Shown in pieces: positions 7,943 to 17,035 of a DNA stretch of 64,000 nucleotides (its first letter is position 1; the number at the start of each line of letters is the position of its first letter). Origin of the DNA: Alphaproteobacteria bacterium (GTDB taxonomy: Bacteria > Pseudomonadota > Alphaproteobacteria > Rhodospirillales > Casp-alpha2); the NCBI GenBank assembly GCA_024279135.1, contig JAJRRU010000010.1, positions 186,001 through 250,000 of the forward strand, written 5' to 3'. Under the pieces are notes generated by a model. It searched no databases and was not told where the DNA came from. It worked only from the letters and a program-made list of their open reading frames with translations. The position numbers and the translations under genes were made by a program.

Positions 7943-9619
7943 ATGGGTGAAATTCTGTCATTGCTGGCAGCCGCAGTGGCCGCAGTTTTATTATTCAATC
8001 GGTTAGGTCTCGGTTCGGTATTGGGTTATCTGGCTGCCGGAGTTTTGGTTGGGCCTGCCGGGTTCGCGCTGGTCAATGATCCCGATAATATGCGTCATAT
8101 CGGTGAGTTTGGTGTGGTATTTTTATTGTTCATGATCGGTATTGAAATCAAGCCGCAACGGCTTTGGGTCATGCGTCGTCTGGTGTTTGGCCTGGGCGGT
8201 GCACAGGTGCTGATAACCGGTCTGGTATTGGGCGCCATCTTTTATGTGGTGCTCGAGCTCAGTTTTGTGCAAGCATTTATCGTTGGGTTTGGCTTCGCCC
8301 TGTCATCCACGGCGTTTGGCATCCAGATTTTGGCCGATGAAAATCATCTGACTGATCGCTGGGGGCGAACCAGTTTCGCCATGTTATTGTTTCAGGATCT
8401 GGCTATCGTACCTTTGATGGTGATTGTGCCTTTGCTGGCTGCTGGCAGCCTTAACCTCAGCGAATCCATGGGCCTGGCTGTGTTGGAATCAGTGGCTATA
8501 TTTGCCGCCGTACTGGTTGTCGGACGGTATGCGGTCAATCCAATTCTACGAAGCATAGCCAGCACCCGTAATGCAGACGCCTTCGTCGCTGCGGCATTGC
8601 TTCTGGTACTTGGTTTCGCCTGGGCAATGGATTATATCGGCATGTCCATGGCCTTGGGCGCCTTTATTGCCGGTGTGCTTTTGGCAGATTCAGAATATCG
8701 CCATCAGGTCGAGGCCGATGTGTTCCCCTTCCGTGGTTTGCTGCTGGGTCTGTTTTTCATGAGTGTGGGAATGACCCTGGATATTGCGGCATTAGCCGTT
8801 AGCTGGCAGATCGTTCTGGGTGGAACGGCGACAATTCTCATCGTGAAAACAATACTGATCATTGGATTGGCACAATTGGCTAAGTTGTCATTCGTCGATG
8901 CTCTGCGGTCGGGGTTTTTATTGTCCCAGGCAGGTGAGTTTGGTTTTGTGCTGTTTTCCCTTGCCGGTGATCAGGGCCTGCTCGACGCGACCTTGATCAA
9001 ACCCTTGTTGTCGATGATCGTGCTGTCGATGGTCGCAACACCGTTCATGGTGCGGATTGCCAGCATGCTGGCTGATCGTTTCAGTGACGCGAAAACCGAG
9101 ATTTCGACCGTTGAAGAAACTGAAGAAATCCGTCCGGTACTGATTGCAGGTTTTGGCCGCGTCGGTAAAACCGTAGCAAGTATGTTAAAGGCTACCGGCA
9201 TTCCCTGCATTGCTATCGATATGAATGTGGACGGGGTCACGCAGGGGCGAAGCGAGGGCTATGAGGTATTTTTTGGCGATGCCAGTCGGCCCGATGTTTT
9301 GCGCGCGGTTGGGGCTAAACATGCCCGGCTTATGGTGGTGACGCTGGATAATTTCAAGGCGGCGGAGCGTCTGATTGCCACCATGAACCGGTTATACCCG
9401 GATGTGCCCATTCATGCCCGATCCCATAACTGGGATATTGCTGATCGTTTCGAAGCACTGGGTTCTGCCCATTCCATCCCCGATACGGTTGAATCGAGCC
9501 TGCGTCTGGGTGCCGTCACGCTTGAAGCCGTCGGTGTCAGTGAGGAGGAACGCTGTAGCCTGTTCGAGAATCTGAGTGCCGAGAATTATGCCAAGATGCG
9601 TGCCTGGGAAACTCGGTAG
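7943..9619 (+). CDS. CPA2 cation/proton antiporter with RCK domain (KefB-like)
   Basis: This 558-residue inner-membrane protein has about twelve hydrophobic segments in residues 1-375, forming a Na+/H+ exchanger-type (CPA2) domain with the typical GYLAAGVLVGPAG opening and LFQDLAIVPL segment. A TrkA-N/RCK nucleotide-binding domain (about 395-510) follows, with the Rossmann motif GFGRVGKTV. The overall layout is that of KefB/KefC/YbaL-type glutathione- or nucleotide-gated K+ efflux systems. The full TrkA-C domain of Kef proteins is not obvious. A GGA six bases upstream supports the ATG at 7943. No KefF/KefG-type ancillary quinone reductase lies beside it, so ion specificity is uncertain. Confidence 0.88.
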   Translation: MGEILSLLAAAVAAVLLFNRLGLGSVLGYLAAGVLVGPAGFALVNDPDNMRHIGEFGVVFLLFMIGIEIKPQRLWVMRRLVFGLGGAQVLITGLVLGAIFYVVLELSFVQAFIVGFGFALSSTAFGIQILADENHLTDRWGRTSFAMLLFQDLAIVPLMVIVPLLAAGSLNLSESMGLAVLESVAIFAAVLVVGRYAVNPILRSIASTRNADAFVAAALLLVLGFAWAMDYIGMSMALGAFIAGVLLADSEYRHQVEADVFPFRGLLLGLFFMSVGMTLDIAALAVSWQIVLGGTATILIVKTILIIGLAQLAKLSFVDALRSGFLLSQAGEFGFVLFSLAGDQGLLDATLIKPLLSMIVLSMVATPFMVRIASMLADRFSDAKTEISTVEETEEIRPVLIAGFGRVGKTVASMLKATGIPCIAIDMNVDGVTQGRSEGYEVFFGDASRPDVLRAVGAKHARLMVVTLDNFKAAERLIATMNRLYPDVPIHARSHNWDIADRFEALGSAHSIPDTVESSLRLGAVTLEAVGVSEEERCSLFENLSAENYAKMRAWETR

Positions 9620-9738
9620 AGCATATGTTTGCCGCTGTTATGAATATCGCTGGCATAATCAACATAATAATCTGATCTCAGGGGACCGGATAATTGATCG
9701 CGGATCATTGGGTAGGCGGGAATGATTTTTTTTATATG

Positions 9739-10965
9739 CTAAAAAAATCGTGCCAGGCGGATCATCAGGAAATCGTCATTTTTAATGCCTGAGAAAGACC
9801 CGTTGTCGGGTACACGGGCGAACCAACGCAATTCGGCTTGTATTTTTAATTGATCGCTCAGGCGACGTTCTGCCTCAAAAGACATGGATGTTTCCCGGCT
9901 GTTTTTATCAACCACGACACCGGCGAGGATAGAGCTATCCTCTACATCATTGAACACCAGCCGCGCGCCCATGAAGATGTCATCATCGGCCAGGGTGACC
10001 GGGGCCGAACTGTCACGACCATCGTAGAGATATTCAGCTAACACACCGATATCCATTGGGCTTTCGGCAATCTGATAGAAGGTGTATTCAAAGCCCGCTA
10101 CACTGGCCATGAAGTCTTTGCCGTGGCCTCTTCTGACAATGGATTCCAGTTTCCAGAGCCACGGGCCGGAGGTCAATTGTAACTCCAGTGCGCTCTGGTT
10201 GATGATATCATAGTGGGGTTGAAACACCGCGACGCCGTCGAAGCGGGTAACGGATTTCATGCCCGGTTCCCGGCTGGTACCATAAAACTGGCTCAGCCCG
10301 ATATCCACATCACCAAAGGTGTGGGACCAGCGCAACGCCAGATCCACGTGTTTGTTCCCGGCACTTGAATCATAGGTAGCATCATCGGCCTGAATTGGTT
10401 TTGGTCCTCGCAGCCTGGCGTCGTCATCGGCAAATGTGCGTTCGCGAAATCCGGGTAACACATACCCCCCGACAGTTCCCCAGTCGGTAATTATATTTAA
10501 ATTGAACAAGGGCTGGCCCAGTTTGTCTTCGCCATCGGCACCCTCGACGGTGTCTGTCTGATTGATAATATCGACCAGATGGCGGGATTCTGTAACCCCC
10601 CAGAAAATTTTCCCAATGCCGATGGTGGTGTCCCAGTTATCAGCAAGATGGACCCAGGTCATTTCGCGAATGTCGTAATGACTGCGCCGTTCGTCGTGGC
10701 TATCGAGCCGCATGAAAGGTGTCAAGGTCAGGGTGTCATCACCCTGGCCAATGACATAAATAAATTCAGGCTCCAACACGATCGACGGCGACAAGGTGGC
10801 GCGGCGTTGGCCGGCGTAGGATGTTTTATTTGGAAACACCCGGATTTCAAGCGCGCTTGAGCCGCCGATTTCAAGTTCGGCAGCGGCTGGCGCGGCCACG
10901 ACTCCGGTGATCGCCAGTGCCAGCACAAAACGCTGGATGTGGTGTAGATGATTGCTCAGTACCAT
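9739..10965 (-). CDS. predicted outer-membrane beta-barrel protein of RND cluster
   Basis: This is a 408-residue secreted protein. A signal peptide occupies about residues 1-29 and ends ITGVVAAPAAAELE. The rest alternates hydrophobic and polar residues in repeated strands and ends in LARFF, a terminal aromatic typical of proteins inserted by the BAM complex. It resembles the DUF1302-type or related barrel proteins that accompany MMPL transporters, but I cannot assign a family with certainty. It is the last gene of a three-gene minus-strand operon, 14 bases after the LolA-like gene, which suggests that it forms the outer-membrane part of the same export or lipid-transfer route. Confidence 0.72.
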   Translation of the reverse strand: MVLSNHLHHIQRFVLALAITGVVAAPAAAELEIGGSSALEIRVFPNKTSYAGQRRATLSPSIVLEPEFIYVIGQGDDTLTLTPFMRLDSHDERRSHYDIREMTWVHLADNWDTTIGIGKIFWGVTESRHLVDIINQTDTVEGADGEDKLGQPLFNLNIITDWGTVGGYVLPGFRERTFADDDARLRGPKPIQADDATYDSSAGNKHVDLALRWSHTFGDVDIGLSQFYGTSREPGMKSVTRFDGVAVFQPHYDIINQSALELQLTSGPWLWKLESIVRRGHGKDFMASVAGFEYTFYQIAESPMDIGVLAEYLYDGRDSSAPVTLADDDIFMGARLVFNDVEDSSILAGVVVDKNSRETSMSFEAERRLSDQLKIQAELRWFARVPDNGSFSGIKNDDFLMIRLARFF

Positions 10966-10979
10966 GGATTGAGCCCGAT

Positions 10980-11786
10980 TTATCTGATTAATTTCAAACG
11001 ATTGGGGGTGAAGTCATTATCCTTGACGCCGACCTGGAACTCATAACTTGAAAAAACAAGTTCAGTGGATTTGCCGGTCTGGTGGTTGACCATGACCATT
11101 TTTAAAGGCCGCCAGTATTGAGCCAGATATTGTTCGTAATTTGATTGGACCAGGGTTTTCAGCAAACTGTCCTTGCGGTCATAAAAGTCCACTTTCTGGA
11201 TGCGATATTCCGCTTTGTCGATCCAGACAGTCTGGCGGGTGTAGCCGGAATTTTCGTACTTGGGAAACCGCTCTACCACAAAACACTGAAGCTCACCGCA
11301 AGCCTCATCGCGCAGCCATTTGTAATCGTATTTGCCGACCTCGAAGGATACCAGATCCTCATAGGCGAATTCAGAACCCACAAAAGGCCCGGACTTGTTG
11401 GCTGAGGATATACGCTTAACCCGTTTGAGAGCGGGCAGGTATAACCACTGGTCATCGGGGTCAAGAATTTTCGTGAAGCTCAGGAATGCGGTGCCTTTAA
11501 TGTCACGTGGGAAAATAAATACGGTCAGGCTCTTGTCGCCTACTGTCGGGTCGCTGTTTTCCAGTGTGGCGAGACGCATTTTACGGATGCTGGTTTCGCC
11601 ATGGCGATTGGTCAGGTGCATCTCCAGTTTTGTTCGGCTGTCACCAAAGCCCTGGTCGCGCAGATCGATCTGTTGGGCGATCTCCAGACCTTTTTCCTCG
11701 GGCGAAGCGGCGTTTGCGAGATGAGATGAAAAAGCAATAACGACAAGTGTCGAGACCAGCGTTTTCAGGACAGGGGTTGTTTTCAT
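10980..11786 (-). CDS. LolA-like outer membrane lipoprotein-sorting protein
   Basis: This is a 268-residue periplasmic protein with a signal peptide (residues 1-26, ending SSHLANA). The body matches the LolA-like family often annotated as outer membrane lipoprotein-sorting protein, with characteristic stretches such as FLSFTKILDPDDQWLYLPAL and GSEFAYEDL. The LolA fold is a half-barrel that shields acyl chains, so a shuttle for lipids or other hydrophobic cargo is the natural expectation. The start has a GGAG ribosome binding site that overlaps the stop of the transporter gene, only five bases upstream. The setting between an RND transporter and a barrel protein argues against a general Lol pathway role. 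Confidence 0.85.
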   Translation of the reverse strand: MKTTPVLKTLVSTLVVIAFSSHLANAASPEEKGLEIAQQIDLRDQGFGDSRTKLEMHLTNRHGETSIRKMRLATLENSDPTVGDKSLTVFIFPRDIKGTAFLSFTKILDPDDQWLYLPALKRVKRISSANKSGPFVGSEFAYEDLVSFEVGKYDYKWLRDEACGELQCFVVERFPKYENSGYTRQTVWIDKAEYRIQKVDFYDRKDSLLKTLVQSNYEQYLAQYWRPLKMVMVNHQTGKSTELVFSSYEFQVGVKDNDFTPNRLKLIR

Positions 11787-11791
11787 TAATT

Positions 11792-14185
11792 TTACTCCGC
11801 GGCTGCGATTTGGGGGGTAGGCGAATTGCTCGCCTTTTTTGAAAGTGGTGCCTTGTCTGCAATGAGCAGTAAGGCAGGTAACAACAGGAAATCGGCGATT
11901 AAAGCACAGGCCAGGGTAATGGCCATCAACTCACCCATTTCCTGGTTCATCTTGAATGCCGATAAGGCCAGAACAGCGAACCCGGCAATCAGGATAAGTG
12001 AGGTTACCCATAAAGCCGTACCAACGGTTGAAAAGGCATACCGGATGGCGTCTTCGGCATTGTCCCCCCGGGTGCGGCGGGCTCGCATGTATTTACTGAG
12101 GAAGTGAACGGTGGCATCGACGATGACACCCAGACTGGTCGCCGCCACCACGGAAGCGGCCAGTCCGACCTGACCAATAAAAATGCTCCACAAACCAAAC
12201 GCCATGATGGCCGGGACCAGATTCGGAACCAGACTGATGAACCCCATCTTGATGCTGCGAAGGGCCAGCATCAACAGGGCCGAAATCAACACCAGCGCCA
12301 GGGCTGTACCCACGAGCATACCTTCGATGTTGCGCTGGGAGATATAGGAAAACATCACAAATGGCCCGGTTGCATTGGCCTGTGCGGCTGACGGGAAGTT
12401 TCCGGAAAGCCAGGTTGCTGCCCGGGCTTCCAGTATTCTGGCGCTACGTGTTGAGATGTTTTTCAAGGTAACAGACAACCGGGTCGCCGATTTTTGCACA
12501 TTGATCTGGTTGTTCAGGTCCAGACCATAGGGCAGGGACATTTCGAACAGCAACAAATACTGTGCGGCCAGGTTTCGCTCGTCCGGCAGGCGGTAATAAC
12601 TCTCGTCATCGCCATGCATATTCTTGTTCAGACGCCGCATGACCGATGTCATGGCCTGCACATGTACGACCTCTGGCTGTTTTTCAAACCAGGATTTGAA
12701 GCCATCCACATTTGCCAGATACGCCGGTTCGTTAATGCCGCCTTCGTCCGCAGCGGGCAGGGAAAACTCCATCAGGTAGATACCGCTCAAATTCTCCATG
12801 GCAAAGTCCGTATCGGTCCTGAACTGGATGGAAGGATCGAAGTACTCGACAAATTTGTCGTTTAACTCAATGCGCGGTACAAATACACCAAGTACGATGA
12901 CCAATCCGGTAATGCCCCAGAACATCAGTTTCCTGCGGCGAATAACAAATTCCGCAAAACCCAGCATTCCGGTTGTTTTTGACTCCGGTTGAACCTTCAC
13001 CCGGATCGGCAAGACAGATATGATCGCCGGAAGAAAGACGATCGAATACAACCAGGCCGCAGCTACACCGACAGCCGTAATATTGCCCAGATCCTGAAAT
13101 GGCGGCGAGTCGCTGAAATTCAGAGACATAAATCCGATGATGGTCGTCACGCTGGTCAGAAATACCGGTGAAAAATTGATGCGCAGGCTCTCGATGATGG
13201 CGTCACGTTTGCTGGCACCGAGACGCATTTCTCGCAGGATGGTAATCAGAATATGAATGCTGTCTGCCACGGCAACCGTGAGAATAATGGTCGGGGCCGT
13301 CGCCGAAGGCGGGGTTAACAGAACACCGGCCCATCCGGCCAGGCCCAAAGCCGTCAGCGCCGAAAATCCGATGACCAGAACGGTGGCAAAAGTCGCGCCG
13401 AACGAGCGCAACAAAATGATCATGATGCCAAGCAAGGCGGCATACATCAGCGGTATTAATGACTGTATATCGCCCTGTGAGGCTTCAGCAAAGGCATGAT
13501 TGAGTGCCGCGACCCCGGTCAGAGCCACATGCAGGTCAGGGTTTTCGGCCCGGACCTGATCGGCAAGATCGCGTGCGTATGCCATAATCTGGGGACTTTC
13601 CAGCATACTTTTACCCGGCAGGTTAACGCTGACATTAATCCCGGCGGTGGTGCCATCGGTTGAGACTAGTTTATTGATAAGCAAGGGTTCACTGGTGGCG
13701 GTTTGTTTGATGTAGGCCAGCCTGTCGGGGGACAACTCCAGCCGTTTGCCAACCAGATCCTCAACGGTCAGATCGTCACCCGAGGCATAGCTGTTTTGAA
13801 AATTGGTCAGGGAATCGACCCGTGTGGAGAAGGGGATTTTCCAGGATGCCTCCGTCAGGTTTCTGATCGTCGTGAGATTTTCCGCAGTGAAGATATCGCC
13901 GGATCTGGATTGCACTACAAACGTGACATTGTCTTCCTTGGTATAAATTTTCTGCAAATTTTCAAAGGCCGTCAACTGGGGGTTTTCACTGCCGAAGAAT
14001 ACCCGGTAACTGGTTGAAAAGCCCAGATACTGAACGCCAAAAGCTGATCCCATGACGGTGATCAACGTTGCCACGATCAATAACCAGCGCCACCGTATTA
14101 CCCATTCCCCATAGGCGGTTACCTTCTGATCAAAGCCGCTCATGAACTGCTGTGGATTATGTTTGTTGTCAACTGCATCAGTCAT
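11792..14185 (-). CDS. RND/MMPL-family transporter
   Basis: This is a 797-residue inner-membrane transporter with the two-fold MMPL/RND layout: TM1 at about residues 30-55, a large periplasmic loop, a bundle of five helices (about 230-400), a second single helix near 415-435, a second periplasmic loop and a final bundle (about 640-785). Such proteins export lipids, hopanoids or hydrophobic compounds using the proton gradient. An AGGAACG ribosome binding site precedes the ATG at 14185. It heads the operon with the LolA-like and barrel genes. The shared intergenic palindromes with the divergent TetR gene suggest repression by that regulator. The substrate is unknown. Confidence 0.88.
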   Translation of the reverse strand: MTDAVDNKHNPQQFMSGFDQKVTAYGEWVIRWRWLLIVATLITVMGSAFGVQYLGFSTSYRVFFGSENPQLTAFENLQKIYTKEDNVTFVVQSRSGDIFTAENLTTIRNLTEASWKIPFSTRVDSLTNFQNSYASGDDLTVEDLVGKRLELSPDRLAYIKQTATSEPLLINKLVSTDGTTAGINVSVNLPGKSMLESPQIMAYARDLADQVRAENPDLHVALTGVAALNHAFAEASQGDIQSLIPLMYAALLGIMIILLRSFGATFATVLVIGFSALTALGLAGWAGVLLTPPSATAPTIILTVAVADSIHILITILREMRLGASKRDAIIESLRINFSPVFLTSVTTIIGFMSLNFSDSPPFQDLGNITAVGVAAAWLYSIVFLPAIISVLPIRVKVQPESKTTGMLGFAEFVIRRRKLMFWGITGLVIVLGVFVPRIELNDKFVEYFDPSIQFRTDTDFAMENLSGIYLMEFSLPAADEGGINEPAYLANVDGFKSWFEKQPEVVHVQAMTSVMRRLNKNMHGDDESYYRLPDERNLAAQYLLLFEMSLPYGLDLNNQINVQKSATRLSVTLKNISTRSARILEARAATWLSGNFPSAAQANATGPFVMFSYISQRNIEGMLVGTALALVLISALLMLALRSIKMGFISLVPNLVPAIMAFGLWSIFIGQVGLAASVVAATSLGVIVDATVHFLSKYMRARRTRGDNAEDAIRYAFSTVGTALWVTSLILIAGFAVLALSAFKMNQEMGELMAITLACALIADFLLLPALLLIADKAPLSKKASNSPTPQIAAAE

Positions 14186-14253
14186 TGTTACGTTCCTGCC
14201 TTGAAATCTGCACCTTCATTTAACAGAAGGCTTGTCGAATGAGGAGAATGAAT

Positions 14254-14298
14254 GTAAACTAAATGGTGTATCTAGGTACACTAAACGGTGTAGTTTAC
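14254..14298. promoter_or_regulatory. nested palindromic operator between RND operon and TetR gene
   Basis: GTAAACTA at 14254-14261 is exactly inverted as TAGTTTAC at 14291-14298. Inside it, GTGTA (14266-14270), TACAC (14277-14281) and GTGTA (14288-14292) form two further inverted pairs. CTAAAYGGTGTA is directly repeated at 14259 and 14281, a 22-base spacing. This is what cooperative binding of two TetR dimers to overlapping divergent promoters would look like. The assignment to the adjacent regulator is inference. Confidence 0.7.
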
Positions 14299-14332
14299 TA
14301 AATTAGTCTAGGAAAGAAGTCAAGAGGAAAGT

Positions 14333-14980
14333 ATGCCACAACCCGTTCATGCCATGGCACCCCAGGAAGACGTGCAGCAAAGTCCCAAACAGATTGCCAT
14401 TGTTGAAGCGGCAACGAAGTTGTTTCTGAGCAACGGTTTCGGGGCGATCAGTGTTGATGCCATTGCGGCCCAGGCCCAGGTTTCCAAGCGGACGGTATAC
14501 AATTATTTTGAAAACAAGGAAGCCCTGTTCGCCGGTGTGATGTCCGGGGTTTGTGAAAAACAGTCCGGTAAGACGGCTTGCCCATTGGCCAACGAAGATC
14601 TGATACGCTACATGCCTATGGCGGAGCTCCTGCAAAAAACCGGCGAGCATGTTCTGGGTATTGTAACGGCTCCTGAAATTGTTGAGGTGTTCAGGGTGGT
14701 TATTGGCGATTCCGGTCGATTCCCCGAATTGGGGAAAACATTTTTTGAATTTGGTCCGGCCTCCATTATAGAAATGATCGCCCGGTATTTTGATGATCTT
14801 AACCGTTTGGGCAATCTGCGCGTTGACGATCCCGCAAAAGCCGCCCGATTGTTTATGGCCATGATGGTATTTCCCATTCAGATGCAACTGGCCTGTGGTG
14901 TCCGAAAATCACCTTCTGAACAGGAAGTCAGGGACATCGTCGCCGATGCCGTTGCGGCAATAATCAAGCTGTATAAATAA
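14333..14980 (+). CDS. TetR-family transcriptional regulator
   Basis: The 215-residue protein carries an N-terminal TetR helix-turn-helix (about residues 22-68, with FGAISVDAIAAQAQVSKRTVY and then NYFENKEALF) and a C-terminal ligand domain resembling the AefR-like/TetR_C_7 type. A GAGGAAAG ribosome binding site sits directly before the ATG at 14333. It is divergent from the RND operon, 147 bases away, and the intergenic region is occupied by a nested palindrome. The likely role is ligand-relieved repression of both transcripts. A clear intrinsic terminator follows the gene. Confidence 0.92.
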   Translation: MPQPVHAMAPQEDVQQSPKQIAIVEAATKLFLSNGFGAISVDAIAAQAQVSKRTVYNYFENKEALFAGVMSGVCEKQSGKTACPLANEDLIRYMPMAELLQKTGEHVLGIVTAPEIVEVFRVVIGDSGRFPELGKTFFEFGPASIIEMIARYFDDLNRLGNLRVDDPAKAARLFMAMMVFPIQMQLACGVRKSPSEQEVRDIVADAVAAIIKLYK

Positions 14981-15075
14981 AACCGCCCTTGTGACGCCTG
15001 TCACAGACAGAGGGCGTGCAGTGTGGCATATTATTTATCATGTAAAGAGATCCCCTCTCTCATATGACCCTCACT

Positions 15076-15110
15076 CCCCGGAATTATATTAATTCCGGGG
15101 AGCTTTTTTT
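15076..15110 (+). terminator. intrinsic terminator of the TetR gene
   Basis: CCCCGGAATTA (15076-15086) pairs with TAATTCCGGGG (15090-15100) across a three-base loop, and a T-run follows to 15110. The T-run is on the plus strand, so it ends transcription of the TetR gene before the convergent TfoX-type gene. Confidence 0.9.
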
Positions 15111-15111
15111 G

Positions 15112-15450
15112 TTATGATGGCAAACCACATTCCGGATTTTGATGTGCTCTTAACAGGTCGCGAAAATCCTCGACATCACGATTGAGGACGCCTTTTTCAG
15201 CGGCACTTAAACTCAGGATGTTCTTGTTATCGAGGCCGGCTGCCATGGCGTAGAGTAAATTCAGTGTTGCCTTGCCGCTACATTGCTGAACGTGGACAAA
15301 CGCCGCAACGGCACCCATTGCCCGCAACATTTCAACATCTTCAATGCCGGCGAGGCTCAGCATTCGCCACGAAGCCGGTCCCAGATTTTGCAGCTGTTTC
15401 ATATGATCATGCCACAAAGCCCCGTTATTGGCTATTTTGGTATCATGCAC
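15112..15450 (-). CDS. TfoX C-terminal domain protein
   Basis: The 112-residue frame holds a stand-alone TfoX/Sxy C-terminal domain. It starts at the LQNLGPASWRMLSLAGIEDVEMLRA stretch (a helix-hairpin-helix-like region, about residues 20-45) and includes ATLNLLYAMAAGL. Stand-alone versions are common in proteobacteria and have no settled function; competence regulation should not be inferred. The longest start is a GTG at 15450 that overlaps the upstream VOC gene by 19 bases. An ATG at 15402, just before the conserved domain, is equally plausible. It is coupled to the VOC gene on the same strand. Confidence 0.75.
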   Translation of the reverse strand: MHDTKIANNGALWHDHMKQLQNLGPASWRMLSLAGIEDVEMLRAMGAVAAFVHVQQCSGKATLNLLYAMAAGLDNKNILSLSAAEKGVLNRDVEDFRDLLRAHQNPECGLPS

Positions 15451-15815
15451 AATGCATTCAACTTGTTGCCATCCAGGTCACGGAAATATCCGGCGTAAAA
15501 TGCGCCATCGTTTCGCGGTCCTGGTTTGCCTTCATCCGTAGCACCCAGCTCAAGGGCTTTTTTATAAAAAGCGTCAATGTCTTCGGGTTTATCAATAAAA
15601 ATGGAAACCATTGTGCCATTGCCGATGCTTGCCTTGTTGCCATCAAATGGCTTGGTTATCGCCAGGCTGGGTTCTTCTGGACTAACGGCCCAGGCAACAA
15701 AATAGTTTTCGACTTCCATAAACCGTGTAGCGCCGATTTCTGCGAGTAATGCATCATAAAATTTTACTGCACGGTCCAAGTCGTTTGTGCCCAGTGTAAC
15801 GTACCTGATCATCAT
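15432..15815 (-). CDS. VOC-family (glyoxalase/bleomycin-resistance-like) protein
   Basis: This 127-residue protein has the duplicated beta-alpha-beta-beta-beta pattern of the vicinal oxygen chelate fold: IRYVTLGTNDLDRAVKFYDA at the start, FIDKPEDIDAFYKKALELGA in the middle and YAGYFRDLDGNKLNALC at the end. The closest named groups are lactoylglutathione lyase-like and lysR-adjacent VOC proteins with no proven activity. An AAGGA site five bases upstream supports the start. It lies divergent from a WYL-type regulator whose palindromic site lies between them, suggesting that this gene is its target. Confidence 0.85.
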   Translation of the reverse strand: MMIRYVTLGTNDLDRAVKFYDALLAEIGATRFMEVENYFVAWAVSPEEPSLAITKPFDGNKASIGNGTMVSIFIDKPEDIDAFYKKALELGATDEGKPGPRNDGAFYAGYFRDLDGNKLNALCMIPK

Positions 15816-15883
15816 TATATCCTTTATATCTTGTCAAAGTGTTTTGTTTTGCCGTCAATGGCCATGAAGATATACTGGACACA

Positions 15884-15904
15884 CCCTGACAGTTTATGTC
15901 AGGG
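15884..15904. promoter_or_regulatory. palindromic operator of the WYL-type regulator
   Basis: CCCTGACA (15884-15891) and TGTCAGGG (15897-15904) form a perfect 8-base inverted repeat around GTTTA. It lies between the divergent VOC and regulator genes, and an ATG inside it (15896) is therefore a poor start choice. YafY/WYL regulators beside VOC or DinB-like genes commonly have TGACA-type palindromes in this position. Confidence 0.65.
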
Positions 15905-15910
15905 TCAAGC

Positions 15911-16585
15911 ATGCGTATATTACGACTGTTTGCCATACTGGACCGCATGAGGGTCAATCGGCGTCCGGTCTCGGCCGAGACACTGGCCCAAGCTCTGGAT
16001 GTGTCGGTACGCACGATTTACCGCGATATGGCGACGTTGCAGTCCATGGGTGCGCCGGTCCGTGGCGAAGGCGGAATCGGTTATCAGCTGGAGAAGGGAT
16101 ATTTTCTTCCTCCCCTGCATTTTGATCCCGATGAGCTGGACGCTATAATTCTGGGTATGCAGCTCATCTCCGTGCGTGGTGACGAGCAACTGGCCAATGC
16201 GGCGGTTCGGGCTTCGGCCAAAATCAAGGCCGCCCTGTTAGAGGGAGAACGCGACAATTTTGCTACTTCGCCATTACATGCGGTATCCATGCCTGACGAG
16301 GTGCCTGCGGCCAGTCCTTTGCTGAGCCCCATACGATTGGCTTTGCGAGAGCGTATGAGACTTAATATTACCTACAAGGATTTGAAAGAAAAAAGCAGTA
16401 CACGGATAATTCGACCCCTTGGATTAACGGTTTTTGACCGGGTCTGGTTGTTGACAGCCTGGTGCGAGAGTAAGTCAGATTTCAGGAATTTTCGAGTTGA
16501 CCGCATCGCAGAAATTATAAAAACCGGTGATATTTTCCCCCGTGAAACAGGGAAGGAGTTTCACGATTTCCTGCAAACCTTATAA
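15911..16585 (+). CDS. YafY/WYL-domain HTH transcriptional regulator
   Basis: This is a 224-residue DNA-binding protein. An HTH_11 winged helix (about residues 1-60, RLFAILDRMRVNRRPVSAET and VRTIYRDMATLQSMGAPV) is followed by a WYL sensor domain (about 135-215, with ITYKDLKEKSSTRIIRPLGL and FRNFRVDRI). I use the ATG at 15911, five codons after the first possible one, because the first ATG lies inside a perfect palindrome and the family normally begins at MRxxRLF. It probably controls the divergent VOC-TfoX genes and itself. Confidence 0.87.
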   Translation: MRILRLFAILDRMRVNRRPVSAETLAQALDVSVRTIYRDMATLQSMGAPVRGEGGIGYQLEKGYFLPPLHFDPDELDAIILGMQLISVRGDEQLANAAVRASAKIKAALLEGERDNFATSPLHAVSMPDEVPAASPLLSPIRLALRERMRLNITYKDLKEKSSTRIIRPLGLTVFDRVWLLTAWCESKSDFRNFRVDRIAEIIKTGDIFPRETGKEFHDFLQTL

Positions 16586-17035
16586 TGGGGCCAATCCTGC
16601 TCCATTTGATATATGCGCGATAAATATTTTATTTTCTGGAATGCTTTTGTAATTTCGTAGAGTTTGTCTTTTGCGTGGAAGGCAATTTTTTGGTCTTCTT
16701 TCATAATGTGATTAAACAACCAATTTTGTAGAAAATAACAAAATTCGGTATATGAATCCTCATCAGAATTATCACGCCATTTAACGTAATAAACTTAGTT
16801 GAATATCTATTGCTGAATATATATTTCAATTAAAAATCGCGGTAGCGACCAGGTATCTGATCTGCGTAAGGGATTAAGCAATTTACGTTTCATCCGTGCT
16901 ATTGAATGTTTCAGGATAATTGTAAAAAAGTTCCGATGCCCTTAAAGTCGAATTTTCCAGCTCCTTGAAAATATCAGGGATCGCGTAATAGTGGCCCCGC
17001 CATTCTCCAGTGGCGTATGGTGAGAAGGGGTGTAG
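16586..17035. other. 450-base AT-rich spacer upstream of TSUP gene
   Basis: No gene is supported here. The only clear structure is the inverted repeat AATTTTGT (16722-16729) and ACAAAATT (16738-16745) with an 8-base spacer. Short frames on the minus strand around 16942-17175 overlap the start of the permease gene and look like chance. The base composition is more AT-rich than the flanking genes, which could mark promoters or an old insertion junction. Confidence 0.4.
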
